Position numbers and translations under genes: made by a program. The notes under the pieces were generated by a model, which ran no database searches, was not told the DNA's origin, and was given only the letters and a program-made list of their open reading frames with translations. From Candidatus Cellulosilyticum pullistercoris (GTDB lineage: Bacteria; Bacillota; Clostridia; Lachnospirales; Cellulosilyticaceae): 22,942 nucleotides of DNA. Of this stretch, positions 14,457 through 20,948 are shown piece after piece. Location of the stretch: NCBI GenBank assembly GCA_018883705.1, contig JAHLFQ010000120.1, positions 1 to 22,942 of the forward strand, given 5' to 3'. Position 1 is the first letter of the stretch, and each line of letters opens with the position of its first letter.

Positions 14457-14924
14457 ATGGATATTGATCGCTCAACATTAGAGAGTCTTATTAAACAAGT
14501 TATTTTAGAAAAACTAAATGGTGCAAGTTGTAGCTCTGTGGATTTTTCAAGAAAAGTGACTTCATCAGGAGTTATGTCTGTAAAGGTGCCAACAGTTAAA
14601 GTTGATGAAAGTAATCGATTAGATACTGGAGTACCTTCTGATGTTGTATATACAAAAGATCTTTTTACATTACAAGAAAGCCCAAGATTAGGGTGTGGCG
14701 TTATGGAAATGAAAGCCACTACATTTGACTGGACCTTAAATTATGATGAGATTGACTATGTAATTGAAGGAAGTTTAAGTGTTATTATTAATGGAGAAAC
14801 TGTAACAGCTAATGCAGGAGAACTCATACTGATTCCTAAAGGTTCTAGTATCAAGTTTTCAGTTCCTAACTATGCTAGGTTTATTTATGTAACTTATCCA
14901 GCAGATTGGGCAGGACAAGCATAA
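14457..14924 (+). CDS. eutQ: Ethanolamine utilization protein EutQ (cupin domain)
   Basis: This 155-residue protein has a C-terminal cupin barrel (from about residue 80: ATTFDWTLNYDEIDYVIEGSLSVIINGETVTANAGELILIPKGSSIKF) typical of EutQ. Salmonella EutQ (about 229 residues) has an extra N-terminal domain and was reported to act as an acetate kinase. The N terminus here is only an amphipathic helix (RSTLESLIKQVILEKLNG) and a short linker, as in other Firmicutes forms. The helix resembles the encapsulation peptides of the operon. The ATG abuts the eutH stop, so it is translated with eutH. It is the last gene of the operon, followed by a terminator. The kinase role is uncertain for this short form. 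Confidence 0.92.
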   Translation: MDIDRSTLESLIKQVILEKLNGASCSSVDFSRKVTSSGVMSVKVPTVKVDESNRLDTGVPSDVVYTKDLFTLQESPRLGCGVMEMKATTFDWTLNYDEIDYVIEGSLSVIINGETVTANAGELILIPKGSSIKFSVPNYARFIYVTYPADWAGQA

Positions 14925-14969
14925 TAAATTAATCGTTACGTTTTACATTTTTATGATATTTTAATAAGT

Positions 14970-15006
14970 AGGGATTATGCCTAATGATAGGTATAATCCT
15001 TCTTTA
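14970..15006 (+). terminator. Intrinsic terminator of the eut operon
   Basis: Arms GGATTATGCCTA (14972-14983) and TAGGTATAATCC (14988-14999), with one G-U pair, enclose an ATGA loop and are followed by TTCTTT. The U-tract is modest. Confidence 0.85.
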
Positions 15007-15126
15007 AATGTGATATAAAGGCATCTAAATTTTATTAAGATGAGTATAATACAATGCTATACTGTACAAAGTATAATGGAGGAAGAAAATATAGATGAAA
15101 AGATAATAAAAAAATAGGAAGAGTAC

Positions 15127-15156
15127 TTGACGTAAGTATAATCTATATGATATCTT
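15127..15156 (+). promoter_or_regulatory. Probable promoter of the first tRNA triad
   Basis: TTGACG (15127-15132) and TATCTT (15151-15156) are separated by 18 bases, with tRNA-His starting 34 bases after the -10. The -10 is weak. Confidence 0.5.
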
Positions 15157-15189
15157 AAAGAGGTCGCTATAAGTAATCTATATCGATAT

Positions 15190-15264
15190 GGTGGATGTAG
15201 CTCAGTTGGTAGTAGCACTGGATTGTGGTTCCAGGTGTCGTGGGTTCGAGCCCCATCTTCCACC
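15190..15264 (+). tRNA. tRNA-His (GTG), copy 1
   Basis: The cloverleaf has anticodon GTG in TGGAT-TGTGGTT-CCAGG, T-arm GTGGG-TTCGAGC-CCCAT and acceptor GTGGATG / CTTCCAC with the extra G at -1 facing C73. CCA is not encoded. Position 6-67 is a T-T mismatch. The D-arm reads GCTC...GGTAGTAGC, one base longer than the usual GGTAGAGC, leaving C13 opposite T22. Confidence 0.95.
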
Positions 15265-15268
15265 TTGT

Positions 15269-15340
15269 AGGGTTATCGCCAAGCGGTAAGGCACAGGATT
15301 TTGATTCCTGCATGCGAAGGTTCGAATCCTTCTAGCCCTG
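15269..15340 (+). tRNA. tRNA-Gln (TTG), copy 1
   Basis: Acceptor AGGGTTA / TAGCCCT with discriminator G, D-stem GCC / GGC, anticodon loop TTTTGAT in CAGGA / TCCTG, and T-arm GAAGG-TTCGAAT-CCTTC. It is 72 bases long, starts 5 bases after tRNA-His, and has no encoded CCA. Confidence 0.96.
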
Positions 15341-15341
15341 T

Positions 15342-15360
15342 TAAGTAATGATATTACTTA
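15342..15360 (+). other. Conserved hairpin between tRNA-Gln and tRNA-Ser, copy 1
   Basis: Perfect 8-bp arms TAAGTAAT / ATTACTTA enclose a GAT loop. The second triad has the same hairpin with one pair changed on both sides, so the structure itself seems to be kept. A processing signal for the tRNA precursor is the simplest reading. Confidence 0.6.
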
Positions 15361-15371
15361 TAATCAAATAA

Positions 15372-15457
15372 GCAGAGATGGTCGAGTTGGTTTAAGGCAC
15401 CGGTCTTGAAAACCGGCGAGGGTAACACCTCCCTGGGTTCGAATCCCAGTCTCTGCG
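15372..15457 (+). tRNA. tRNA-Ser (TGA), copy 1
   Basis: This is an 86-base class II tRNA. Acceptor GCAGAGA / TCTCTGC with discriminator G, anticodon loop CTTGAAA (anticodon TGA) in CCGGT / ACCGG, a long variable arm (GAGGG-TAACA-CCTCC region) and T-arm CTGGG-TTCGAAT-CCCAG. CCA is not encoded. Confidence 0.97.
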
Positions 15458-15474
15458 TCTAAGTACTATAGTAG

Positions 15475-15503
15475 TTGACTTATGTATATTTATATGTTAT
15501 AGT
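15475..15503 (+). promoter_or_regulatory. Strong promoter in front of the second tRNA triad
   Basis: TTGACT (15475-15480), a 17-base spacer and TATAGT (15498-15503) form a near-consensus vegetative promoter. It lies in the 75-base stretch between the two triads, so the second triad can be transcribed on its own. Confidence 0.8.
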
Positions 15504-15532
15504 ATACGAGTTACTATAAGTAGTACGAATGT

Positions 15533-15607
15533 GGTGGATGTAGCTCAGTTGGTAGTAGCACTGGATTGTGGTTCCAGGTGTCGTGGGTTCGAGCCCCATC
15601 TTCCACC
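15533..15607 (+). tRNA. tRNA-His (GTG), copy 2
   Basis: Base-for-base identical to copy 1 by eye, including the G at -1, the T-T mismatch at 6-67 and the extra base in the D-arm. The leader CTATAAGTA upstream is also shared with copy 1. Confidence 0.95.
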
Positions 15608-15611
15608 CTGT

Positions 15612-15683
15612 AGGGTTATCGCCAAGCGGTAAGGCACAGGATTTTGATTCCTGCATGCGAAGGTTCGAATCCTTCTAGCCCTG
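15612..15683 (+). tRNA. tRNA-Gln (TTG), copy 2
   Basis: Identical by eye to copy 1, starting 4 bases after tRNA-His. Anticodon TTG in loop TTTTGAT. Confidence 0.96.
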
Positions 15684-15684
15684 T

Positions 15685-15703
15685 TAAGTAACGATGTTAC
15701 TTA
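15685..15703 (+). other. Conserved hairpin between tRNA-Gln and tRNA-Ser, copy 2
   Basis: Arms TAAGTAAC / GTTACTTA enclose a GAT loop. The innermost pair is C-G here and T-A in copy 1, a compensatory change. Confidence 0.6.
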
Positions 15704-15715
15704 TAACTTAAATAA

Positions 15716-15801
15716 GCAGAGATGGTCGAGTTGGTTTAAGGCACCGGTCTTGAAAACCGGCGAGGGTAACACCTCCCTGGGTTCGAATCCCAGTCTCTGC
15801 G
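15716..15801 (+). tRNA. tRNA-Ser (TGA), copy 2
   Basis: Identical by eye to copy 1: 86 bases, anticodon TGA, long variable arm, discriminator G and no encoded CCA. Confidence 0.97.
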
Positions 15802-15812
15802 TTTTAGATGAG

Positions 15813-15842
15813 AAGGACTTCCTAATTAGGAAGTCCTTTTAT
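15813..15842 (+). terminator. Terminator of the tRNA cluster
   Basis: A perfect 26-base palindrome (15813-15838) has arm AAGGACTTCCTAA and is followed by a short T run. Confidence 0.9.
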
Positions 15843-15882
15843 AGTTTTGAATTCATATACTATCTTAATAAATGAAGAAAAT

Positions 15883-15928
15883 AAAAGAGTTTGATGTATA
15901 TATCTATATATGTACATCAAACTCTTTT
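15883..15928 (-). terminator. Terminator of the LacI-family gene (works on both strands)
   Basis: Perfect 16-base arms (AAAAGAGTTTGATGTA at 15883-15898 and its complement at 15913-15928) with T-rich tails on both strands. It lies 46 bases beyond the repressor stop codon. Confidence 0.85.
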
Positions 15929-15974
15929 GTTTTTTACATAAATAATATAATAAACTGTTTTGTGTTATAAAAGC

Positions 15975-17039
15975 CTAAATGTTTGTAGCAGCTGTAGAAT
16001 GTCTGATAATAAGTTCTACATCTAATAATTTATTTTCAATTTGTTTTTCAGTAACTTGTTTCATGACATTTATGACACACTCTCTACCAAGTTCGTAGGC
16101 GTTTTGATCAATAGTAGTTAGTAAAGGAACGGAAATTTGCGCTACACTACGATTATCATATCCAATCACAGAGATATCTTCTGGGACACGAATTCCTTGT
16201 TCCTTAAGAAATTTTAAAATACCTGTTGCCACTACGTCGTTAACAGCTATAATGGCATCCACATCTAACATTTTAGTTACTATATCACGAGCGGCATCAT
16301 AACCATCTTGCCAGGTATAACCACAGAGACTTACTAGATTGAAATCGAGAGGAAGGTTTTCTTCTTCTAATGCCTTCTTATATCCTTCAAAACGTTTAAG
16401 TGATACATAAAAGCCTTTATTAGGGCCGTCCTGTAAGGTAAGAAGCTCTTCAAAACTTGTGATAGGCTTCTCTAGTTGATGTATAGGGCCTAGATAATAA
16501 ATGCGTTTTTTTCCTAGTTTAGCAAGATATTTTGTAGCAAGATAGCCTGCTTTTTCGTTATCAAAATAAACGTGAGCATAAGGTGTATTCATATTTTCCC
16601 TACCACCAATAACAATGGCTATATCTTCATAAAAAGGCATTGTATAGAGTGGGTCAATTGTAGCGATGGGATAATAGATCAGTGCATTAAGAGGAAGTTT
16701 TGCTAATTGCTCTAAGCATTCTTTCTCTCGCTGTTGTAAACTTTCGCTAGATTTAATGACTACCTCGTAGCCATAAATGAATGACTCCTTCAAGATACCT
16801 GAAATAATTTCAGAGTAGAAAGGACTGCTTATATCAGGAACGATGACACCTATAAGGAAGACATTTTCTTTTGCATTATGTTTTTTTCTTGATTTAACTT
16901 GATACCCTAATGTTTCAATAGCATCGTAGGTTCTTTTGGCAAGGTCTTCTTTAACACTTGCACCGTTTAGAACTCTAGAAACAGTAGCTGGAGAAACTTC
17001 TGCTAATGTAGCAACATCATGGATGGTTACTTTACTCAT
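15975..17039 (-). CDS. LacI-family transcriptional repressor
   Basis: This 354-residue regulator has an N-terminal LacI-type helix-turn-helix (VTIHDVATLAEVSPATVSRVLNG) with the hinge-helix region after it (LAKRTYDAIETLGYQ). A periplasmic-binding-protein-like effector domain follows (FLIGVIVPDISSPFYSEIISGI ... DAIIAVNDVVATGILKFLKEQGIRVPEDISVIGYDN). The effector is probably a small sugar-like or carboxylic compound, but it cannot be read from the sequence. I chose the ATG at 17039 because GAGG lies 9 bases upstream. An ATG 5 codons earlier (17054) overlaps that same GAGG and would have none of its own. The gene is divergent from the flavin oxidoreductase and MFS genes, which it probably controls along with itself. 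Confidence 0.93.
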   Translation of the reverse strand: MSKVTIHDVATLAEVSPATVSRVLNGASVKEDLAKRTYDAIETLGYQVKSRKKHNAKENVFLIGVIVPDISSPFYSEIISGILKESFIYGYEVVIKSSESLQQREKECLEQLAKLPLNALIYYPIATIDPLYTMPFYEDIAIVIGGRENMNTPYAHVYFDNEKAGYLATKYLAKLGKKRIYYLGPIHQLEKPITSFEELLTLQDGPNKGFYVSLKRFEGYKKALEEENLPLDFNLVSLCGYTWQDGYDAARDIVTKMLDVDAIIAVNDVVATGILKFLKEQGIRVPEDISVIGYDNRSVAQISVPLLTTIDQNAYELGRECVINVMKQVTEKQIENKLLDVELIIRHSTAATNI

Positions 17040-17087
17040 TTGCTTAATCCTCATATATATAATTTAACGTAATTTATGTTTATAGTA

Positions 17088-17107
17088 TAACACTATATTT
17101 TGTGTTA
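17088..17107. promoter_or_regulatory. Inverted repeat in the repressor's 5' region, possible operator
   Basis: Perfect arms TAACAC and GTGTTA are separated by 8 bases, 49 bases upstream of the LacI-family start codon and overlapping its likely promoter region (TATACT on the minus strand at about 17083-17088). The two arms fit a dimer site. No clear second copy is seen at the divergent promoter, which weakens the case. Confidence 0.35.
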
Positions 17108-17351
17108 AGTCTATTAAGTGGATCTGTAAGAAGGAAAATATAATAATTAAGATTAGAATAGATGGTATTTCAAAGCTTGTAAAGGGCTGAAGAGTACGCT
17201 GTAAACTACTTTGACACTATAAATGTATAAAAATTAACAAATAAAAAATAAAATAAATTAAATTAAGCTAAAATAAGTGAAAAAAGTACTTATTATTTCA
17301 GTTATTTTTCATTTCAAACGAGAAAAAACTAAGAAATTTCATAAATTAAGG
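17108..17351. other. AT-rich divergent intergenic region without a gene
   Basis: The gap between the repressor and the oxidoreductase is about 400 bases. Apart from the inverted repeat (17088-17107) and the promoter (17352-17380), I see only AT-rich sequence, short inverted repeats (AATAAGT / ACTTATT at 17272 and 17288) and no coding frame. Confidence 0.7.
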
Positions 17352-17380
17352 TTGACATAATAGAAAAACTTTCTTATACT
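17352..17380 (+). promoter_or_regulatory. Consensus-like promoter of the flavin oxidoreductase gene
   Basis: A perfect -35 TTGACA (17352-17357), a 17-base spacer and TATACT (17375-17380). The inferred start point lies near 17387, about 60 bases before the ATG. Confidence 0.85.
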
Positions 17381-17446
17381 CATATTAGTTAGTTTAAGTT
17401 TTAACAAACAAAATTTATCATAATGTAAACATGAGAGGATAAGAAA

Positions 17447-19447
17447 ATGGCAAACACACATTATACTCATCTCTTAAGTCCAATTACAATTAAGAACTTA
17501 ACAATAGATAATAGAGTTGTGATGACACCAATGGGTACAAACTTTGCTGCGGCAACAGGTGAATTCACAGATGAACATATAAAATACTACGAGCAAAGAG
17601 CTAAAGGCGGTACAGGCCTTATTATCGTAGAAAATATCAATGTTGATTATCCGCTTGGTTCTAACGGAACAACACAAATTCGCATTGATCATGATAGATA
17701 TATTCCAAAATTAGTAAGATTAACAGATCGTGTACACAGACACGGTGCTAAAATTGCCCTTCAACTTAGTCATGCAGGAGCATCTGCTGTATCTGAACGT
17801 ATTGAAGGATTACAAGCAGCATCAGCTTCTAATATTCCTTCTAAAGAAGGTGGTGTACCTCCTAGACCATTAACAGTAGAGGAAATTCATGGTATTGTTA
17901 AAAAATTCGGGACTGCGGCTAGAAGAGCTCAGATGGCTGGATTTGATGCAATAGAAGTACACGGTGGACACTCTTACTTATTAGCTCAATTTATGTCAGC
18001 ACTTACGAATGATAGAACAGATGAATTTGGTGGTTCAGTAGAAAATAGAGCACGTTTTACAAAACTTGTTCTTGAAGAAATTAGAACAGCAGTAGGACCA
18101 AACTTCCCAATTATTCTTAGAATATCTGGCGATGAGTTTATGGAAAAAGGTCGTGACCTTAATGAAACGCTTGAAATGCTCACATACCTTGATGAATATG
18201 TTGATATGTATGATGTTTCAGCAGCTGTTAATGATACAATTCATCTTCAAGTAGATATTATGGGACTTGAAGAAGGATGGAGAGCGGATCAGGCGAAAGC
18301 GGTTAAGGAAAAATTCAATAAACCAACTATGACAGTTGGGTCATTTAGATCACCAGAAGTAGCTGAAAAAGTACTTGCAGAGGGAAAAGCAGACCTTATT
18401 GGGATGGGGCGTGGTCTTATTGCAGAACCAGAATGGGTGAATAAAGTAGCAACTGGTAATGAAAGATTACTTCGCAAATGTATCTCATGTAATATTGGAT
18501 GTATTACAAATCGTGTCTACATGAATAGACCAATTACATGTACAGTAAACCCAGACCTTATTAATGAAAATGAGTACAGAAGTCGTAAGGTTAACAAAAC
18601 AACTAATGTTGTTGTTATCGGTGGTGGTACAGCAGGGCTTGAAGCAGCATGTACAGCAGCAGAAGTTGGATGTAACACAGTACTTCTTGAAAAGAATGAG
18701 CAAACAGGTGGTTTAGCACGTGAAATTGCTAAATTCCCAGATAAGAATAAAGTACAATTCTTTGTAGATTACTTAGAAGAACGTGGAAAAGACCTAAAAA
18801 ATCTTTTTGTATGTACCAATACAGAAGCAACTATTGAAAAAGTAGAGCAGTTCAAACCTGATATTGTGGTGAATGCAACAGGTTCAGTGCCACTTTTACC
18901 ACCAATCAAAGGTTTTGACAAAAACTTAAATAATGAAAATGTGTATACAATCACTAAATTACTTGCTAACCTAGATAAAGTACCGAATATGAAAGGTAAA
19001 CGTGTTGTAATTGCTGGAGCAGGAGCGGTAGGTCTTGATTGCGTAGAGTATTTCTCTCAGCAAGGTGCGATTGTTACTATTTTGGAAAGACTTCCAGTAG
19101 TAGGGCAAGACCTTGACCCTGTATCTCGTAAAGGAATGCTTGAAATGATTAAAAAGCATGATGTACAAGCACTTACAAGTACTTCGCTTATTGAACTTAC
19201 TGATAAAGCAATGCTTTGCCAAGATGCAGAGGGTAACGACATGACGCTAGAGTATGATCTTGCTTGTATTTGTCTTGGTATGAGAGCTGAAAATGCGCAT
19301 GTAACAGAACTTAAAGAGTACTTTACAAATAAAGGGGTAAAAGTATTAAATATCGGTGATAGCCTTAGAGCGAGAAAGATTTTAGCTGGTATTGAAGAAG
19401 GACGTAATATTCTTTTAACACTTGAAAAAATGGGTGTATTAAATTAA
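17447..19447 (+). CDS. NADH:flavin oxidoreductase, 2,4-dienoyl-CoA reductase / 2-enoate reductase family
   Basis: This 666-residue three-part redox enzyme has an FMN-binding old-yellow-enzyme TIM barrel (about 1-335), a [4Fe-4S] site and an FAD/NAD(P)-binding region (about 385-666). The barrel shows the active-site segment HGGHSYLLAQFMSALTNDR (172-190). The cluster cysteines are C345, C348, C352 and C365. The dinucleotide motifs are VVIGGGTAGLEAA (from about 389) and VVIAGAGAVGLD (520-531). Such enzymes reduce activated C=C bonds (2-enoates, dienoyl-CoA, bile acid or aromatic-derived intermediates); the substrate here is unknown. It has a consensus promoter and an AGAGG ribosome binding site. 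The MFS gene follows. It sits opposite a LacI-family gene, which suggests substrate induction. Confidence 0.92.
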   Translation: MANTHYTHLLSPITIKNLTIDNRVVMTPMGTNFAAATGEFTDEHIKYYEQRAKGGTGLIIVENINVDYPLGSNGTTQIRIDHDRYIPKLVRLTDRVHRHGAKIALQLSHAGASAVSERIEGLQAASASNIPSKEGGVPPRPLTVEEIHGIVKKFGTAARRAQMAGFDAIEVHGGHSYLLAQFMSALTNDRTDEFGGSVENRARFTKLVLEEIRTAVGPNFPIILRISGDEFMEKGRDLNETLEMLTYLDEYVDMYDVSAAVNDTIHLQVDIMGLEEGWRADQAKAVKEKFNKPTMTVGSFRSPEVAEKVLAEGKADLIGMGRGLIAEPEWVNKVATGNERLLRKCISCNIGCITNRVYMNRPITCTVNPDLINENEYRSRKVNKTTNVVVIGGGTAGLEAACTAAEVGCNTVLLEKNEQTGGLAREIAKFPDKNKVQFFVDYLEERGKDLKNLFVCTNTEATIEKVEQFKPDIVVNATGSVPLLPPIKGFDKNLNNENVYTITKLLANLDKVPNMKGKRVVIAGAGAVGLDCVEYFSQQGAIVTILERLPVVGQDLDPVSRKGMLEMIKKHDVQALTSTSLIELTDKAMLCQDAEGNDMTLEYDLACICLGMRAENAHVTELKEYFTNKGVKVLNIGDSLRARKILAGIEEGRNILLTLEKMGVLN

Positions 19448-19458
19448 TGAATTTAAAA

Positions 19459-19487
19459 GATAAGGGACAAGAGGCTTGTCCCCTATC
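19459..19487 (+). other. Hairpin after the oxidoreductase gene, without a T-tract
   Basis: Arms GATA-A-GGGACAAG and CTTGTCCC-C-TATC enclose an AGG loop. The tail (ATTTGCC) is not U-rich, so it may be a weak terminator, a stability element or a partial attenuator between the two genes. Confidence 0.55.
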
Positions 19488-19499
19488 ATTTGCCTTAGA

Positions 19500-19571
19500 T
19501 TGACAAAAATTTAACTTGAAAAAGAACTTTGGTCATTCTTTTATTTTAATATAAATTGACAAAAAAATAAC
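19500..19571 (+). repeat. Two near-identical 16-base direct repeats before the MFS gene
   Basis: TTGACAAAAATTTAAC (19500-19515) and TTGACAAAAAAATAAC (19556-19571) differ at two positions and start 56 bases apart. Neither has a good -10 at the usual distance. A TATAAA at 19550-19555 sits between them. They could be protein-binding sites. Confidence 0.5.
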
Positions 19572-19595
19572 GAAAGAGAAAGGTAGTATATTCTC

Positions 19596-20801
19596 ATGGA
19601 AAACAAATTATTTAAAAACAAGTATTTACTTGCAGCTTTTGCTATGTACTTAGCATATTTCGTACATGGTATGGGGGGAATTATCATTGCTCAAAATAAA
19701 ACTGCATTAATGGCTCAATGGGCAACGGATGCAGCTGGTATAGGGATGGTTATTTCATCACTTGGACTTGGGCGTTTTATTGTATTATTCATTTCTGGTA
19801 AGTTATCAGATAAATATGGAAGAAAACCATTCGTTCTTTTAGGGATTATAACTTATATTGCATTCTTTATTGGAATCTTGATGTCACCTAGTGTAAAAAT
19901 CGCATTTATTTGTGGTCTACTTGCAGGTATGGCAAACTCATTCTTGGATGCAGGAACTTATCCAGCACTTATGGAATGTTTCCCAAAAGCGCAAGGTTCA
20001 GCAAGTGTTATGCTTAAAGCCTTTATTTCTGCAGGTTCATCATTACTTCCGATTATCCTTAGTTTCTTAGTAGCTAATAATATGTACTATGGTTACTCAT
20101 TTATCTTCTGCGTAGTGATATTAGTAATCTGTGGTCTTATTATTTTAAGAGCACCATTCCCAGCATTTCAGGCTGTAGAAGCAGAAGTAACAGAAGAGAA
20201 GATGGAAGTAAAAGATGTACCAAAGTCTAATATGTGGATTGAGGGTATCGCACTTATTATCATTGGATTTACAGCAACAACAACTTTCCAAATTATTGCT
20301 TCATGGCTTCCAAGTTATGCAGAAGGTGCAGCAGGAATGAGTGAATCATCAGCGAACATGTTAGTAAGTCTTTACAGCACAGGATCATTATTTTCAGTAT
20401 TTATCACATCTACTTTAGTAGCTAAATGGATTAAACAAGTTCGTTTCGTATTTGTATATCCACTTATTTCATTAGTGATGTTAGTGATTCTTTACATGTT
20501 CCCAAGTGTGTTAGTATGTCAAATTGCAGCATTTGTGATTGGATTTACAGCAGCGGGTGGGGTACTTCAATTAGCACTTACATCAATGGCGGAGTTATTC
20601 CCAGTTAATAAAGGAACTATTACAGGACTTGTATATAGTGCATCAAGTATTTCATCATTTGTTATTCCATCAATTTGTGGAGTACTTGCAGCGAAAAATG
20701 TAAGCCATATTATTCTTCTAGATATCGCAATTACAGCCGTAGGTGTAGTTCTTGCACTTATTGTAAACTATCGTTACAATAAGGTGATAAAAAAAGCATA
20801 G
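19596..20801 (+). CDS. MFS transporter, YdiM/YdiN-like
   Basis: This 401-residue secondary transporter has about 12 hydrophobic segments. The family motif GKLSDKYGRKP sits in the loop after helix 2 (68-78). The stretch FVHGMGGIIIAQNKTAL...AAGIGMVISSLGLGR and GLLAGMANSFLDAGTYPALMECFPKAQG closely recall E. coli YdiN and YdiM, which are encoded next to quinate/shikimate genes. It starts 148 bases after the oxidoreductase, most likely in the same regulon, so it may import that enzyme's substrate. The ribosome binding site is weak (AAAGG about 12 bases before the ATG). A terminator follows. The transporter class is secure; the shikimate/quinate link is inference. Confidence 0.9.
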   Translation: MENKLFKNKYLLAAFAMYLAYFVHGMGGIIIAQNKTALMAQWATDAAGIGMVISSLGLGRFIVLFISGKLSDKYGRKPFVLLGIITYIAFFIGILMSPSVKIAFICGLLAGMANSFLDAGTYPALMECFPKAQGSASVMLKAFISAGSSLLPIILSFLVANNMYYGYSFIFCVVILVICGLIILRAPFPAFQAVEAEVTEEKMEVKDVPKSNMWIEGIALIIIGFTATTTFQIIASWLPSYAEGAAGMSESSANMLVSLYSTGSLFSVFITSTLVAKWIKQVRFVFVYPLISLVMLVILYMFPSVLVCQIAAFVIGFTAAGGVLQLALTSMAELFPVNKGTITGLVYSASSISSFVIPSICGVLAAKNVSHIILLDIAITAVGVVLALIVNYRYNKVIKKA

Positions 20802-20832
20802 GTCTTAACCGAAAAACGAATAATATAATTGG

Positions 20833-20880
20833 GGGTAGTTTATCATAAATCCGTTAGAGATAAACTATCCTTCTTTTATT
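20833..20880 (+). terminator. Terminator after the MFS gene
   Basis: Arms GGGTAGTTTATC (20833-20844) and GATAAACTATCC (20859-20870), with one G-U pair, are followed by TTCTTTTATTTT. Confidence 0.88.
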
Positions 20881-20948
20881 TTGAAAAGGATAGTCTAAGA
20901 TAAATAGTTTTATTCATAAATCTATAAGGTAAGCAAGGAGGATCAGTT

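Larger units (their letters stand above)
15190..15801 (+). repeat. Tandem duplication of a tRNA-His/Gln/Ser triad
   Basis: The triad at 15190-15457 recurs at 15533-15801, offset by 343-344 bases. The tRNA sequences appear identical by eye. The 75-base spacer with the second promoter and the Gln-Ser gap differ between copies, so the duplication is not brand new. Confidence 0.93.

Noticed and set aside
14123..14719. A 198-codon minus-strand frame over eutH and eutQ
   Set aside because: It is a shadow of strongly coding + strand genes; its Ile/Pro/Ala-rich, low-complexity composition and the lack of a ribosome binding site argue against a real gene.
1239..14924. eut operon as a recently acquired island next to tRNA genes
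   Set aside because: Base composition and codon use look like the flanks, and no integrase, attachment repeat or partial tRNA copy is visible.
15057..15263. A 68-codon minus-strand frame with a protein-like reading over the tRNA-His gene
   Set aside because: It is antisense to the tRNA (a reading such as GARTHDTWNHNPV is a well-known artefact of tRNA complements) and has no ribosome binding site.
15190..15801. Direct repeats read as a CRISPR array or transposon ends
   Set aside because: The repeated units are complete tRNA genes; there are no spacers of regular size, transposase or inverted ends.
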